Shown: positions 23,569-32,192 of the stretch, one piece after another
Numbering within the stretch: position 1 is the first letter of the stretch
Layout: each line of letters begins with the position of its first letter
Source of the DNA: Bifidobacterium stellenboschense
Lineage (GTDB): Bacteria > Actinomycetota > Actinomycetes > Actinomycetales > Bifidobacteriaceae
Length of the DNA: 64,000 bases
Reading direction: 5' to 3'
Assembly: GCF_000741785.1 (NCBI RefSeq)
Contig: NZ_JGZP01000014.1
Coordinates: forward strand, 186,001-250,000
Program-made: the position numbers and the translations under genes
Notes under the pieces: generated by a model
Told to the model about the DNA's origin: nothing
The model's database searches: none
What the model saw: the letters and a program-made list of their open reading frames with translations, nothing else

Positions 23569-24806
23569 GATGGCCTCCGTTTCTCGCTCGGCGCGCGGAT
23601 TCCCGCCGCGGCGAGAATTCCGTCGGCCAGCGCGTCGACCACGCGACGATTGCGTTTCGGCACTGCGCGGATGCCCAATCCGGCGAGCATGTCCGAGCAC
23701 AATGACGGCGCGCAGCGGACAGGTCCCAGCACGTCCTCGCCGAGATAGGCGACGGCCTCCGCCACCGCCACCGAGGAGGCGGATTGCCGTCGCGCGACGC
23801 CGCGCGGTTCGACACCGACGATGATCGGAGGCTCCGCGGAGGCATCCGTCATGTCGGTTCGTCCCGCCCGCTTGGCCCGGCCGCCCGTGGCGTCCTCCGC
23901 GGCGCCACGCAGCCGGTCGAGCAGGATGGCGTGCGATTTCGCGCGCGCCATGCCGAGCACGGACAGGTCCACGACCATGACTTGCCGGGCGGTGGCGAAA
24001 CCGGGTATATGGCCGATGACCGAGCCGCGGCCCGCATCCACCAGCACGACATCGTTCGCCTCGGCCAACGCGCCCGCCGTCGCCTCCAATTCCCACCATT
24101 CCGGATTCGCGCCACGCCACGGCGTGTGAGCGAGCACGCGTATGCCCTCCCATTCGGGAATCTCACGGTTCAGGGCCTCGCCCTCGATGTGGCCGAGCGG
24201 CGCATCGAGATCCTGCAGGGTGAGTCCCGGCTCGTGCTCGATGCCGAGGAGCACATCGAGTCCGCCTCCGTCCAGATCCGCGTCGAGCAACGCGCAGGTG
24301 ACGTTTCGGGAGGACAGGGCCAGTCCGACGAGCGCCGTGAGCGTGCTCGTGCCGATGCCGCCGCTGGGTGCGGAGAACACGACGAGATTGGCGGGGGCGA
24401 CGGTGACGCCGGACTGTGGCCGCGACGGTGCCTCCGCATGGGAATCCGTGCGTGCGGGGACGTAGCGTCGCGGCGTCGCCCGCGACCGTGCCGCGTGCTG
24501 GGGCGGCGTCCGCGGGGTCATGGGCGATGGGTCATGCGGTGCGGCGGTTCCGTCTACGGGACGTGCCGGCACGGTGATGACCCGTGTGCGGGGTCGCGGC
24601 GGAGAGGATGCCGGGAGGCGTGCCGGCAGCGGAGGCGATGCCGGTGGCGTGCGGCGTGACGGGGCCGGTGCCGGTGGCGCACCGGCCGGCGCGGGGGACA
24701 GGTGGTGTCGCGGCTTCGGCCGGTGGGCCGAGGTGGCGACACGCGCGATTGCCGGGGGAGGAGGCGCCTCCGGCGACGGGTTCATGGTCATGGTTCGCGT
24801 GCTCAT
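23565..24806 (-). CDS. tadZ: TadZ/CpaE-like localisation ATPase
   Basis: First gene of the minus-strand Tad operon (about 413 aa). The N-terminal ~125 residues are Pro/Ala/Arg-rich and probably disordered. A MinD/ParA-like domain follows, with a deviant Walker A (SAPSGGIGTSTLTAL) that lacks the usual lysines, and acidic strands (CALLDADLDGGGLDVLLG, VVLVDAGRG). TadZ proteins place the pilus machine in the cell. The start is uncertain: ATG at 24806 gives MSTRTMTMNPSPE, with further in-frame ATGs within 21 bases and no clear ribosome site. The stop overlaps tadA. Confidence 0.82.
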   Translation of the reverse strand: MSTRTMTMNPSPEAPPPPAIARVATSAHRPKPRHHLSPAPAGAPPAPAPSRRTPPASPPLPARLPASSPPRPRTRVITVPARPVDGTAAPHDPSPMTPRTPPQHAARSRATPRRYVPARTDSHAEAPSRPQSGVTVAPANLVVFSAPSGGIGTSTLTALVGLALSSRNVTCALLDADLDGGGLDVLLGIEHEPGLTLQDLDAPLGHIEGEALNREIPEWEGIRVLAHTPWRGANPEWWELEATAGALAEANDVVLVDAGRGSVIGHIPGFATARQVMVVDLSVLGMARAKSHAILLDRLRGAAEDATGGRAKRAGRTDMTDASAEPPIIVGVEPRGVARRQSASSVAVAEAVAYLGEDVLGPVRCAPSLCSDMLAGLGIRAVPKRNRRVVDALADGILAAAGIRAPSEKRRPS

Positions 24807-24855
24807 GGTTCGATTGAACCGGGTCGGGGCAGCGGGACACAACCTGTACGGGCAA

Positions 24856-24958
24856 TGTGGACAGAGCCTACCGGCAGACGGCGTGTCGGGAGAGATTATC
24901 CACAATTCCGGCGGAATCGGCGGCGGTTATCCACAATCTTGGGTGACGGTTATCCACA
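24856..24958. promoter_or_regulatory. DnaA-box cluster (three perfect boxes)
   Basis: TTATCCACA, the strict DnaA box, occurs at 24896-24904, 24927-24935 and 24950-24958, all in the same orientation. A near match in the opposite orientation (TGTGGACAG) is at 24856-24864. The cluster lies directly upstream of tadZ. Such spacing is unlikely by chance in GC-rich DNA and suggests DnaA binding here. Confidence 0.6.
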
Positions 24959-25066
24959 ATCGGGCGGTGTGGCTGTAGGAAAGGAGAACGGCCGGGCTGC
25001 ATCCGTACCGTGGACGCTGTTGCGGCCTGGCGAGATTCATGCCAGGTCTGCGGGATGCTTGCCGGA

Positions 25067-25153
25067 GCTTCGTATCAACTTACCAGAACTTCGTATCAAC
25101 TTATTATCGGTGGTAAGTAAGTACGAAGTTGGTGGTAAGTAGATACGAAGCTG
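25067..25153. repeat. 87-bp inverted repeat made of four copies of one motif
   Basis: Two direct copies of about CTTCGTATCAACTTA (from 25068 and 25089) face two inverted copies (GTAAGTACGAAGTT and GTAAGTAGATACGAAGCT). Together they make a near-perfect palindrome with arms of about 39 bp around TTATCGGTG. The segment is less GC-rich than its surroundings. It has no coding potential I would support. It could be an operator array, a recombination site or a large hairpin in RNA. Confidence 0.7.
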
Positions 25154-25346
25154 ATGCGAAGTCGGGTGGTGGATTGCCGTTGCCGTGATGTCGTGAGAAG
25201 AATCAGACGACACGCCGCCGTGCTGTCCGAATCGCACATGACGACACATGCAAACGTTCCTAAACGCACAGGACGCGCCAATCCGGTGCGGTTCGAGTGC
25301 GCGAACGACCAATTGCGCAAAGAAACGAACAAGGTTCCTTCCCAAG

Positions 25347-25550
25347 TTGCGCATGGTCGCTGATGCGCCTAGATTATGAACTACAAGGAAAACCGAACAG
25401 AGCAGAGCCCACAAAGAGTAATGGTCACGAGGACTGATACGTTGGACGGGCATTGGAAAGACTTACCGTTGCAACGATGATGTTGTGTTGAGATTCTGCT
25501 CCTAGGTTGGACTTGTCGAAAAGGCCCGCTCCGGCGGGCCTTTTCGTTTG
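25347..25550 (+). ncRNA. Candidate small RNA with promoter and terminator
   Basis: TTGCGC (25347-25352), a 17-bp spacer and TAGATT (25370-25375) make a plausible promoter. About 140 bases later comes a textbook terminator: CGAAAAGGCCCGC (25517-25529) paired with 25534-25546, then TTT. No good protein gene lies between; a 19-codon frame from ATG 25421 to TGA 25480 has only a weak ribosome site. The predicted RNA is about 165 nt from near 25382. Its role is unknown; the position between the two Tad operons suggests local control, but this is inference. Confidence 0.5.
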
Positions 25551-25973
25551 CTCCGGAACTTTCGGATGGAAGTCGTCCCAGTCGATGCCCGTGCCCTATA
25601 GGCCGTGTTGCCCGGGGGCTATAGCCCGGACAGGCAGCTTGTGATATCACATGTCGTGTTGTCCACAACGATGTGGACGACACGCCCGGGATGTGGATAA
25701 CCAGGGGGTACTGACCACATTGCCCGGAACGCGTTGCGCGCTTCGGGGCCCATCGCGCACAGTGGAACCACCGATCGGTCCATAACTCAATATCGTGTCT
25801 CCTCCGGCGTTCGCGCCGACTTTCACGTCAATCCTTTGGCAGCTGCCACCGTGACCGCCAGTCACCCGATTCCACCCCGGCCTAGGCCACTCCACCCGAC
25901 ATATCCACCATTCCCCAACCATTCCACCCGACACTCACCCGACCTCATCCGCCATCTCAAGAAAGGAACTCCC
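25551..25973. other. Non-coding DNA upstream of the plus-strand Tad operon, with further DnaA boxes
   Basis: TTGTCCACA (25659-25667), the high-GC actinobacterial form of the DnaA box, is followed by an inverted TCGTCCACA (25672-25680) and an inverted perfect TTATCCACA (25692-25700). GGGCTATAGCCC-type palindromic sequence lies near 25616-25628. The remainder is C-rich and without a supported gene. It must hold the promoter of the prepilin gene; I cannot place it with confidence. Confidence 0.45.
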
Positions 25974-26264
25974 ATGAACACCGACATCCCCGTCAACGGC
26001 GAGGGACAGGCCGGCATCTTCGCATACGCCCGCGCTCGCGCCGAACGCCTGCGCGAGACGTGCCGCGCCCGCCTGTGCGTCATGGACGCGCGCATGCGCA
26101 CGCTCGCCGCGGAACCCGAGGAGGGCGCCGCCACCGCCGAATACGCGGTCGTGCTGGTCGCCGCCACCGGATTCGCCGCCCTGCTCGTCGCCATCCTCAA
26201 ATCCGATGCCGTGCGCAAGCTGCTGCTCGACATCGTCAAGAAGGCGCTGATGATGGGAGGCTGA
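25974..26264 (+). CDS. Tad/Flp-type prepilin (DUF4244-like)
   Basis: A 96-residue protein with a charged leader of about 50 residues, then EEGAATAEYAVVLVAATGFAALLVAIL, the type IV prepilin pattern: Gly before the cleavage point, Glu at +5 and a hydrophobic helix. This matches the DUF4244/Flp-like pilin found first in actinobacterial Tad operons. It should be processed and polymerised into the pilus. GAAAGGA precedes the ATG at 25974. It lies six bases upstream of tadE. No prepilin peptidase gene is seen in the window, so it must be elsewhere. Confidence 0.82.
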   Translation: MNTDIPVNGEGQAGIFAYARARAERLRETCRARLCVMDARMRTLAAEPEEGAATAEYAVVLVAATGFAALLVAILKSDAVRKLLLDIVKKALMMGG

Positions 26265-26269
26265 TCGCC

Positions 26270-26653
26270 ATGATCGCACGATATTCACGCCGTCGCGCCA
26301 GACGGCCGCCGCCGGACAAAGCCGCCGATCCCGGCGCGGTCACGGCGGAGTTCGCCACGGTGCTGCCCGCCGTCGTGGCGCTCGCCCTGCTGCTGCTCGC
26401 GCTCTCACGCACGGTGATGGTGTCCATCGGATGCCAGGACGCCGCCTCGGCCGCAGCCCGTACCGTGGTCGCCGCCGGCGACGCCGCCGACCCGGCGTCG
26501 GCCGCTCATGCCGTCGGCGGCGGAGACATCACGGTGCAGGTGAGTCGAGACGGCGACCGCGTGACCGTGACGACGCACTGCCCGGTCATCCCCGATCCGT
26601 TGGGCGTCCTGCCCACGCGGGTTGAAGGTCGTGCCGTGGGGGTGATCGCATGA
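26270..26653 (+). CDS. tadE: TadE-like pseudopilin
   Basis: A 127-residue protein with a short basic head and DPGAVTAEFATVLPAVVALALLLLAL (shown here in part: GAVTAEFATVLPAVVAL), the cleavable pseudopilin segment, followed by a small extracellular domain with two Cys. TadE-type minor pilins are needed for pilus biogenesis. GGGAGG lies upstream of the ATG at 26270. Its stop overlaps the next start (ATGA). Confidence 0.82.
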   Translation: MIARYSRRRARRPPPDKAADPGAVTAEFATVLPAVVALALLLLALSRTVMVSIGCQDAASAAARTVVAAGDAADPASAAHAVGGGDITVQVSRDGDRVTVTTHCPVIPDPLGVLPTRVEGRAVGVIA

Positions 26654-27094
26654 GCCGCATCACCATAAGGAATCATGGGACGGCTCGTCGGGGCGCGGAC
26701 GGACGCGCCATGCGGCGGCCGCACGGAGTCGCGTTCGCCCGCGCGGACGAAGGCTCCGGAACGATGGCTGGCGTCGCGCTCATCATGCTCGTCGCCGTGC
26801 TGCTGTCCACCGCAGCGACCGCCGGACACCTGCTGGCACGTCGTGCCGTCGCCCGCTCCGCCGCCGACCTGGCCGCACTGTCCGCTGCGTGACGGCGATG
26901 CCGAGCCGTGCGCCGTCGCGGCGGTCGTCGCCGCGGCGCACGCCGGCCGTCTCTCCTCATGCGCGACCGACGCCACGGCCAGCGGCGGCGACGCCGGCGA
27001 CGTGACCGTGCGCGTTGCGCTCGCCACCGACGTGCCGTTCATGCCGGAAATCGCCGTCGACGCGCGCGCCGGACCGGTGCCGTGCGACGGCTGA
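26650..27094 (+). pseudogene. TadF/TadG-like minor pilin gene with an apparent frameshift
   Basis: The first frame (26650-26892, 80 aa) holds a basic head and a hydrophobic segment (GVALIMLVAVLLSTAATAG), and stops just after RSAADLAALSAA. The rest of the protein continues in another frame from about 26887 to 27094 (LRDGDAEPCAVAAVVAAAH ... VPFMPEIAVDARAGPVPC). In relatives of this family the segment after AADLAALSAA runs on into exactly such a Cys-containing domain. The span is 445 bases, not a multiple of three. It may be a real disruption, a slippage site or a sequence error. The start overlaps tadE (ATGA). Confidence 0.72.
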
Positions 27095-27193
27095 CGCCTC
27101 GCACGTGTCATGTGACGCGGTCCGCCGGACATGTCCCGTCGCGGCTTCGCCCGCACTGGCGGTTCCGTTCTCTTTCCGGTTATCGTGAAAGGT

Positions 27194-28327
27194 ATGACGG
27201 AGAGCATGGATTACGGCGTGGTCGCGATGGTCGGCAATCCCACGTCCGACAAGGGCAGGGGAGCGGCGGTCGACGAGCGCGTGCGCGGGCTGTTGACGGA
27301 GGCGGGCGAACGGTACGGGTTCGACGTGATCGACCTGACCGGCGACAGTTTCGACGACTCCCTCGCCAACGCGCGTGAGCACATCGACGGCTATGACCAT
27401 CTCGTCGTGGTCGGAGGCGATGGCATGATCGCTCTCGGCGCGAACGCGGTCGGCTCCAGCGGCAAGCCGCTCGGCATCGTCGCCACCGGTTCCGGCAACG
27501 ATTTCGCGCGCGGGCTGAAGCTGCCGGTGAACCGCATCGACACGGCGGTGGAAGGCATCGTCGGCGCGATCGTACGCGGTTCGCACATCGATGTGGACAT
27601 GGGGCATGTGACGGCGCTGCCCGGCGCCGTCGCCACCGACCCGACCACCGGCGAGGAGACGGAACCGTCGCAGGAGGTACGTGCCGGGATGGCTCCCTCC
27701 TTCGACCGCTACTATGCGGGCATGCTGTCGTGCGGATTGGATGCGAGCATCAACGACCGCGCCAACCATTCGCGGCTGCCGGGCGGCTCGCTGCGCTACT
27801 TCGCGGCCGTACTCGTGGAGGTCAGGCATCTCAAACGGTACGGCTACCACGTGAAGGCCACGCTGGCGGACGGTACGACGGAGGAGCTAGACATCATCTC
27901 GCCGATGCTCACCGTGGCGAATTCGCGGCATATCGGCGGCGGATTGGAAGTCTCCCCGTATTCGCGGTTCGATGACGGTCTGCTTGACCTGATCTGGATC
28001 GACCACATGCCGAACGCGGTGGAGATCGCCGACGCGATTTCGAAAGGCTACAACGGCAAACTGCTCGGTTCGAAGATATTCGGCTGGAAGCGCGTGCGCG
28101 ACATCGAGATCACGCGCGCCGCGGAAGGCGACGAACCGCCAGTGCTCATGGCGGACGGCGAGTACATCGGCCGGCTGCCGGTCACGGTGAAGGCGTGCGA
28201 CCGCGCGTTGCGCGTGCTCGTGCCGCCCGCAGTCGCCCGGCTCCAGGAGCGTGAGCATGGCGAGAATCGCGTGCTCGCCATGCTGAGGCGGGATGGACGC
28301 GACCCGGTCACCGGGGAGTTCGTCTAG
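27194..28327 (+). CDS. Diacylglycerol kinase family lipid kinase
   Basis: A 377-residue lipid kinase of the DagK/YegS type. The catalytic domain shows AMVGNPTSDKGRG, the nucleotide loop VVVGGDGMIALGANAV and TGSGNDFARGL. The C-terminal beta domain has NSRHIGGGLEVSPYSRFDDG and VLMADGEYIGRLP. Likely substrates are diacylglycerol or a related lipid alcohol, which would recycle lipids for phospholipid or glycolipid synthesis. ATG at 27194 is chosen; ATG at 27206 after GGAGAGC is equally possible. It converges on the TetR gene, and the two stop codons share CTAG. Confidence 0.88.
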   Translation: MTESMDYGVVAMVGNPTSDKGRGAAVDERVRGLLTEAGERYGFDVIDLTGDSFDDSLANAREHIDGYDHLVVVGGDGMIALGANAVGSSGKPLGIVATGSGNDFARGLKLPVNRIDTAVEGIVGAIVRGSHIDVDMGHVTALPGAVATDPTTGEETEPSQEVRAGMAPSFDRYYAGMLSCGLDASINDRANHSRLPGGSLRYFAAVLVEVRHLKRYGYHVKATLADGTTEELDIISPMLTVANSRHIGGGLEVSPYSRFDDGLLDLIWIDHMPNAVEIADAISKGYNGKLLGSKIFGWKRVRDIEITRAAEGDEPPVLMADGEYIGRLPVTVKACDRALRVLVPPAVARLQEREHGENRVLAMLRRDGRDPVTGEFV

Positions 28328-29007
28328 CGTGCGACCGTCGGCGCCGTCGCGTCCGATGCCGACTCCGCACCCGGTGCGGTCGTCGCGTCCGGAATGGCGG
28401 ATGGGTATGCCGCGATGTAGCCGGTGAGGTGCAGGGTCTGTGCGATCACGCTCTTCACCGTCGTGTCCGGCGTTTCCGGGTGGGATCGCAGCAACGAGAT
28501 GAGGCCCACGATCAGCGTGAAGAACGTCTCGTGCACGTTCGTGATGGGCAGGCCGTGACGCATTTCGAAGTCGCGTACCGTGGTCCGTTCGAACATGTCG
28601 GCGATGCGGTCGGCGATGCGGTCGATGAACCGGATGTACAGTTCGGCGTTGCCCTCGTGAATCATGCGTGCGGAGAACGGGCTCTCGTCGGCGATCAGCG
28701 CGCGGGTGAGACGCACGACGTCGTCGAGCGCCTTGCCGATGTTGCCGGTCTCGCGGGCGGCGTCCCACGCGGACAGCTTGGCCAGGATGTCTTCGACCAC
28801 GTCGTCGAGGACGGCGTCCGCCACCGCGTCCTTATCGGGGAAGTAATGGTAGAACAGCGATCTGGTCATGTGGACTCGTCCGGCGATGTCGCTCACGGTG
28901 ATTTTGGAGAAGCCCTTCTCCAGACAGATCTCCCTCGCGGCGCGCACGATCGCGAGCCGTCTCGCGTCTCCCTTGACCGTCGTTGTTGACGTTGTGTCAA
29001 TGCTCAT
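28324..29007 (-). CDS. TetR family transcriptional regulator
   Basis: A 227-residue repressor-type protein. The N-terminal helix-turn-helix is clear: IVRAAREICLEKGFSKITV, DIAGRVHMTRSLFYHYFPDK. The rest is the helical ligand-binding and dimer domain, with an Ala/Thr/Pro-rich tail of about 25 residues. Ligand and targets are unknown. A palindrome (CATACA...TGTATG) overlaps its own start codon, so self-repression is likely. It is divergent from dnaX and convergent with the lipid kinase gene. Confidence 0.88.
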   Translation of the reverse strand: MSIDTTSTTTVKGDARRLAIVRAAREICLEKGFSKITVSDIAGRVHMTRSLFYHYFPDKDAVADAVLDDVVEDILAKLSAWDAARETGNIGKALDDVVRLTRALIADESPFSARMIHEGNAELYIRFIDRIADRIADMFERTTVRDFEMRHGLPITNVHETFFTLIVGLISLLRSHPETPDTTVKSVIAQTLHLTGYIAAYPSAIPDATTAPGAESASDATAPTVAR

Positions 29008-29022
29008 ACATCCCAGTGTATG
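29005..29022. promoter_or_regulatory. Palindrome at the tetR start, probable self-operator
   Basis: CATACA (29005-29010) and TGTATG (29017-29022) are spaced by six bases and extend with a further GC on each side. The site covers the initiation codon of the TetR gene, where binding would block its expression. Confidence 0.5.
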
Positions 29023-29281
29023 CGCGGCATCACGGCGGACACGCGCGGTAGCGAACCGGTTCGTTGGACATTGGCTGCTCGTGCGGCTGTGCGTGCGCTC
29101 GTGTTGCGGTCGTGCGCGTGGCCGTCGAATGGCTGCTCGTGCGGCCGTGCGGCGTGCGTGGCGTGCGCCGGTTGGGATAGATTAGAGGACAGTGCAATGG
29201 ACGTCCGTCGGTGCGCCGGCCCGCTGTATGCGATGCGGGCGCGGCCCGGACGATCCGATCGGAAGAAAGTAGGAACCAGCG

Positions 29282-32170
29282 ATGGCTTTGGCGCTATACC
29301 GCCGTTATCGACCCGACACCTTCGCGGGGGTGATCGGTCAGGACCAGGTCACGGTCCCGCTCATGCGCGCCCTCGACGAGGGCAAGCTCACGCACGCCTA
29401 CCTGTTCTCCGGCCCGCGAGGCTGCGGCAAGACCAGTTCGGCGCGCATCCTCGCCCGATGCGTGAACTGCGCGAAGGGCCCCACCTCGCATCCGTGCGGC
29501 GAATGTGAATCCTGCAAGGATCTCGCCACCGGCGGCCCCGGCTCCATCGACGTAGTGGAGATCGACGCCGCCTCGCACAACGGCGTGGATGACGCCCGCG
29601 AACTGCGCGAACGCGCCGGATTCGCCCCCGCACGCGACCGCTACAAGATCTTCATCCTCGACGAGGCCCACATGGTCACGCCGCAGGGCTTCAACGCGCT
29701 CCTCAAGATCGTGGAGGAGCCGCCGGAGCACGTCATGTTCATCTTCGCGACGACCGAGCCGGACAAGGTGATCGGCACGATCCGCTCGCGCACCCACCAC
29801 TACCCGTTCCGACTCGTGCCCGCCGAAGTCATGGGGCCGTATCTGGAACAGATCTGCGAGAAGGAACACATCACGGCGGAGCCGGGCGTGCTCAAACTGG
29901 CGATGCGCGCCGGCGGCGGCTCCGTGCGAGACACGCTCTCCGTGCTGGACCAGCTCATGGTCGGCGCGGTGGACGGCGTGATCACGCACGACGCGTCCGT
30001 GGCGTTGCTCGGCTTCACGCCGGAGGCGCTGATCGGCGAGGCCATCGACGCGGTGATCGACGCGAGCGGCGGGAACCTGTACGGCGTGATTCAGAAGGTC
30101 GTGGTCGGCGGATTCGACCCGCGCCGGTTCGTCGAGGACCTGCTCGCCCGCGTGCGCGATCTGCTCGTGCTCACCTTGGCCGGCGACCGTGCGGAGACCG
30201 TGCTCTCCGACACCGCCGAAGTGGAGGACATGGACGATCTGCACCGTCAGGCGGTGGCGCTCGGACTGTCTCAGCTCACCGCGATGGCGGACATCATCAA
30301 CGCGACACTCGGCCAGATGACCGGCGCGATCTCGCCGCGCATGCGCTTGGAACTGTTGGCCGCGAGACTGCTCGCCGGCCGTGAGAACGGTTTCGCGGCA
30401 CCGGTGGCCAGTGTCGGTGCGCCGGGTGCCGGTATGCCGGGTGCCAGTGCTACGTCCGGTTCCGGCGCGGGGACTTCTGTCTCCGGTTCCGGCACCGCAT
30501 CCGGCACGACCGGTGCGCGTGGCGGTTTCGCCGGAGCGACGTCGGGCTCGCGTGGCGGCGGTTTCGCCGGTGCCGCCCGCAACCAGCATCACGATGCGGC
30601 AGACGGCCAATCGCAGGATTCGGGGCGGTCCACCGCCTCTACGAGTCAGGCGGCCGGTAGCGGTTTCGCGGGGTCGGCCCGCAACCAGCACCCCGAAACC
30701 GGTAGTGTCGTCGTGCAGGGCGCGACCACGGGAACGCCCGGCCGGTCTTCGTCCGGCGTGACCGGGGCGGAAACGACGACCGCACAACCCGCCGCGCAGC
30801 CTTCCGCACCTGTTCAGTCTTCTGCGACCGTACAGCCTTCCGCGCCCGCCCAGCCCGACAACCGCACGCCCGATCAGAAGTGGGATGCGATGCTCTCCTC
30901 GCTGCCCGAGGATGTGCGCCGCTACGTGGCTCGCGACAGGGCGCGCATCAAGTTCGTCCCCACCTATGCGAAGACCGGCCGCCCGCGCGTGTGGCTGCGC
31001 TTCGACACCGCGTTGAACAAGTACGCGTTCGCGCTCGCCGTGGCCTCCGAGCCGGTGGACGGCACGAACAAGGTGGTGTCGATCGTGCGCGCCGAAGTGC
31101 GCAAGCTGTTCGGCCCGCAGGCCGATCTCGCTCCCACGCCCACCACGGACGACGGTCAGAAGACGCCGCCGTTCAGCAAACTGTCGCAGGGCGAGCAGCA
31201 GAAGATCAAGGCTCAACTGTTGCAGGAGAACCTGCAGGCGGCCGCCGCGAAGGCGCAGTCCGGCGAGACGAACGCCGGTGGCGCCAAGGAAGGGGCGCGT
31301 GAGCAGTCCGCGGCCTCCTCGGCACCCGACCAGGCGGAGGACGACGACAGCCACCGAGGCGCGGCATCCGGTCCGGCGTCGCCCGGCACCTCGGCGCGAA
31401 CCGCATCCGTGAACGACGACCCATGGGCGCAGCCGGCGACGACATCGCGGGATGATGACCCGTGGGCGCATCCTCTGCCGAAGCAGGGTGGATCGTCAGC
31501 GGCTCAGGAACCGGAGCATCACCGCAAGCAGGTGGCGGTGCCCGATTTGAGCGACGACACGGACCCGTGGGCGCAGCCCGCGCCCGCTGCGACGAACGAC
31601 CGGAGAGCACGGTCCGCGGCCGCGTCGGATTCCGCCGATCCATGGAATACGCCGCTTCCGGCGAACGGCGGCTTTGCGAACGGGGGCCGGTCGGCTCCCG
31701 TCATGGGACAAAACGGCGGACAACCCGCGGTACGCGATCCGGGCGCGTCGAACGGGCCGGCGGAACCGGTCGAACCGGACGACCCGTGGAAGGACGTGCC
31801 GCCGCCGGCCGAACCCGATGATCCGTGGAATGCGTCCATGCCGGCGCGGAACGCGGGCGGCATGGGGAACGGCTCCGCGGCATCGCCGCAATCCGGCATG
31901 CCCGGTATGTCCGGTGTGCAGTCCGGGCAGGACGGGCGGGCGAACGACCCGTGGAACACTCCGCCGGTGCAATCCGCGGGCTCCGCGAAACCGCAGGTAG
32001 ACGCGGACGATGACGAGTATTCGATGGACGACGAATCGCTCGGCAGCGCCGTGGCGATGAACCGCGACGAACTGCGCAGACTGTTCGAAGTGAAGAAGGT
32101 CGAGACGTTTGCGGCCGATGACCCGCGCAACCCGCGCAACATGCACGCCGCGCCCAAGCACGACGAGTAG
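29282..32170 (+). CDS. dnaX: DNA polymerase III subunit gamma/tau
   Basis: The clamp-loader ATPase (962 aa, long for the family). The AAA domain is complete: RPDTFAGVIGQDQV, Walker A FSGPRGCGKTSSARILA, a four-Cys zinc module (CVNCAKGPTSHPCGECESC), Walker B FILDEAHMVTPQGFNALL and the sensor region. The tau domain III follows to about residue 365. A Ser/Ala/Gln-rich linker is interrupted by a folded segment (about 530-625), which may be the polymerase-contact domain. The last ~250 residues are disordered and contain seven DPW motifs. I see no slippery A-run for a frameshifted gamma form. GTAGGAA precedes the ATG. Confidence 0.94.
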   Translation: MALALYRRYRPDTFAGVIGQDQVTVPLMRALDEGKLTHAYLFSGPRGCGKTSSARILARCVNCAKGPTSHPCGECESCKDLATGGPGSIDVVEIDAASHNGVDDARELRERAGFAPARDRYKIFILDEAHMVTPQGFNALLKIVEEPPEHVMFIFATTEPDKVIGTIRSRTHHYPFRLVPAEVMGPYLEQICEKEHITAEPGVLKLAMRAGGGSVRDTLSVLDQLMVGAVDGVITHDASVALLGFTPEALIGEAIDAVIDASGGNLYGVIQKVVVGGFDPRRFVEDLLARVRDLLVLTLAGDRAETVLSDTAEVEDMDDLHRQAVALGLSQLTAMADIINATLGQMTGAISPRMRLELLAARLLAGRENGFAAPVASVGAPGAGMPGASATSGSGAGTSVSGSGTASGTTGARGGFAGATSGSRGGGFAGAARNQHHDAADGQSQDSGRSTASTSQAAGSGFAGSARNQHPETGSVVVQGATTGTPGRSSSGVTGAETTTAQPAAQPSAPVQSSATVQPSAPAQPDNRTPDQKWDAMLSSLPEDVRRYVARDRARIKFVPTYAKTGRPRVWLRFDTALNKYAFALAVASEPVDGTNKVVSIVRAEVRKLFGPQADLAPTPTTDDGQKTPPFSKLSQGEQQKIKAQLLQENLQAAAAKAQSGETNAGGAKEGAREQSAASSAPDQAEDDDSHRGAASGPASPGTSARTASVNDDPWAQPATTSRDDDPWAHPLPKQGGSSAAQEPEHHRKQVAVPDLSDDTDPWAQPAPAATNDRRARSAAASDSADPWNTPLPANGGFANGGRSAPVMGQNGGQPAVRDPGASNGPAEPVEPDDPWKDVPPPAEPDDPWNASMPARNAGGMGNGSAASPQSGMPGMSGVQSGQDGRANDPWNTPPVQSAGSAKPQVDADDDEYSMDDESLGSAVAMNRDELRRLFEVKKVETFAADDPRNPRNMHAAPKHDE

Positions 32171-32192
32171 ATGACGGAAGGAAGATGACCAC

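Noticed and set aside
24896..25700. Calling the DnaA-box region the chromosomal origin
   Set aside because: The boxes are good, but dnaA, dnaN, recF and rpmH are absent nearby and strand bias of the genes does not show an origin. I report it only as a DnaA-binding candidate.
29023..29281. A signal recognition particle RNA gene upstream of dnaX, as in some other bacteria
   Set aside because: The conserved GGAAG-type tetraloop and flanking bases of that RNA are not found. The region has only GC-rich direct repeats (CTGCTCGTGCGGC twice) and probable promoters.
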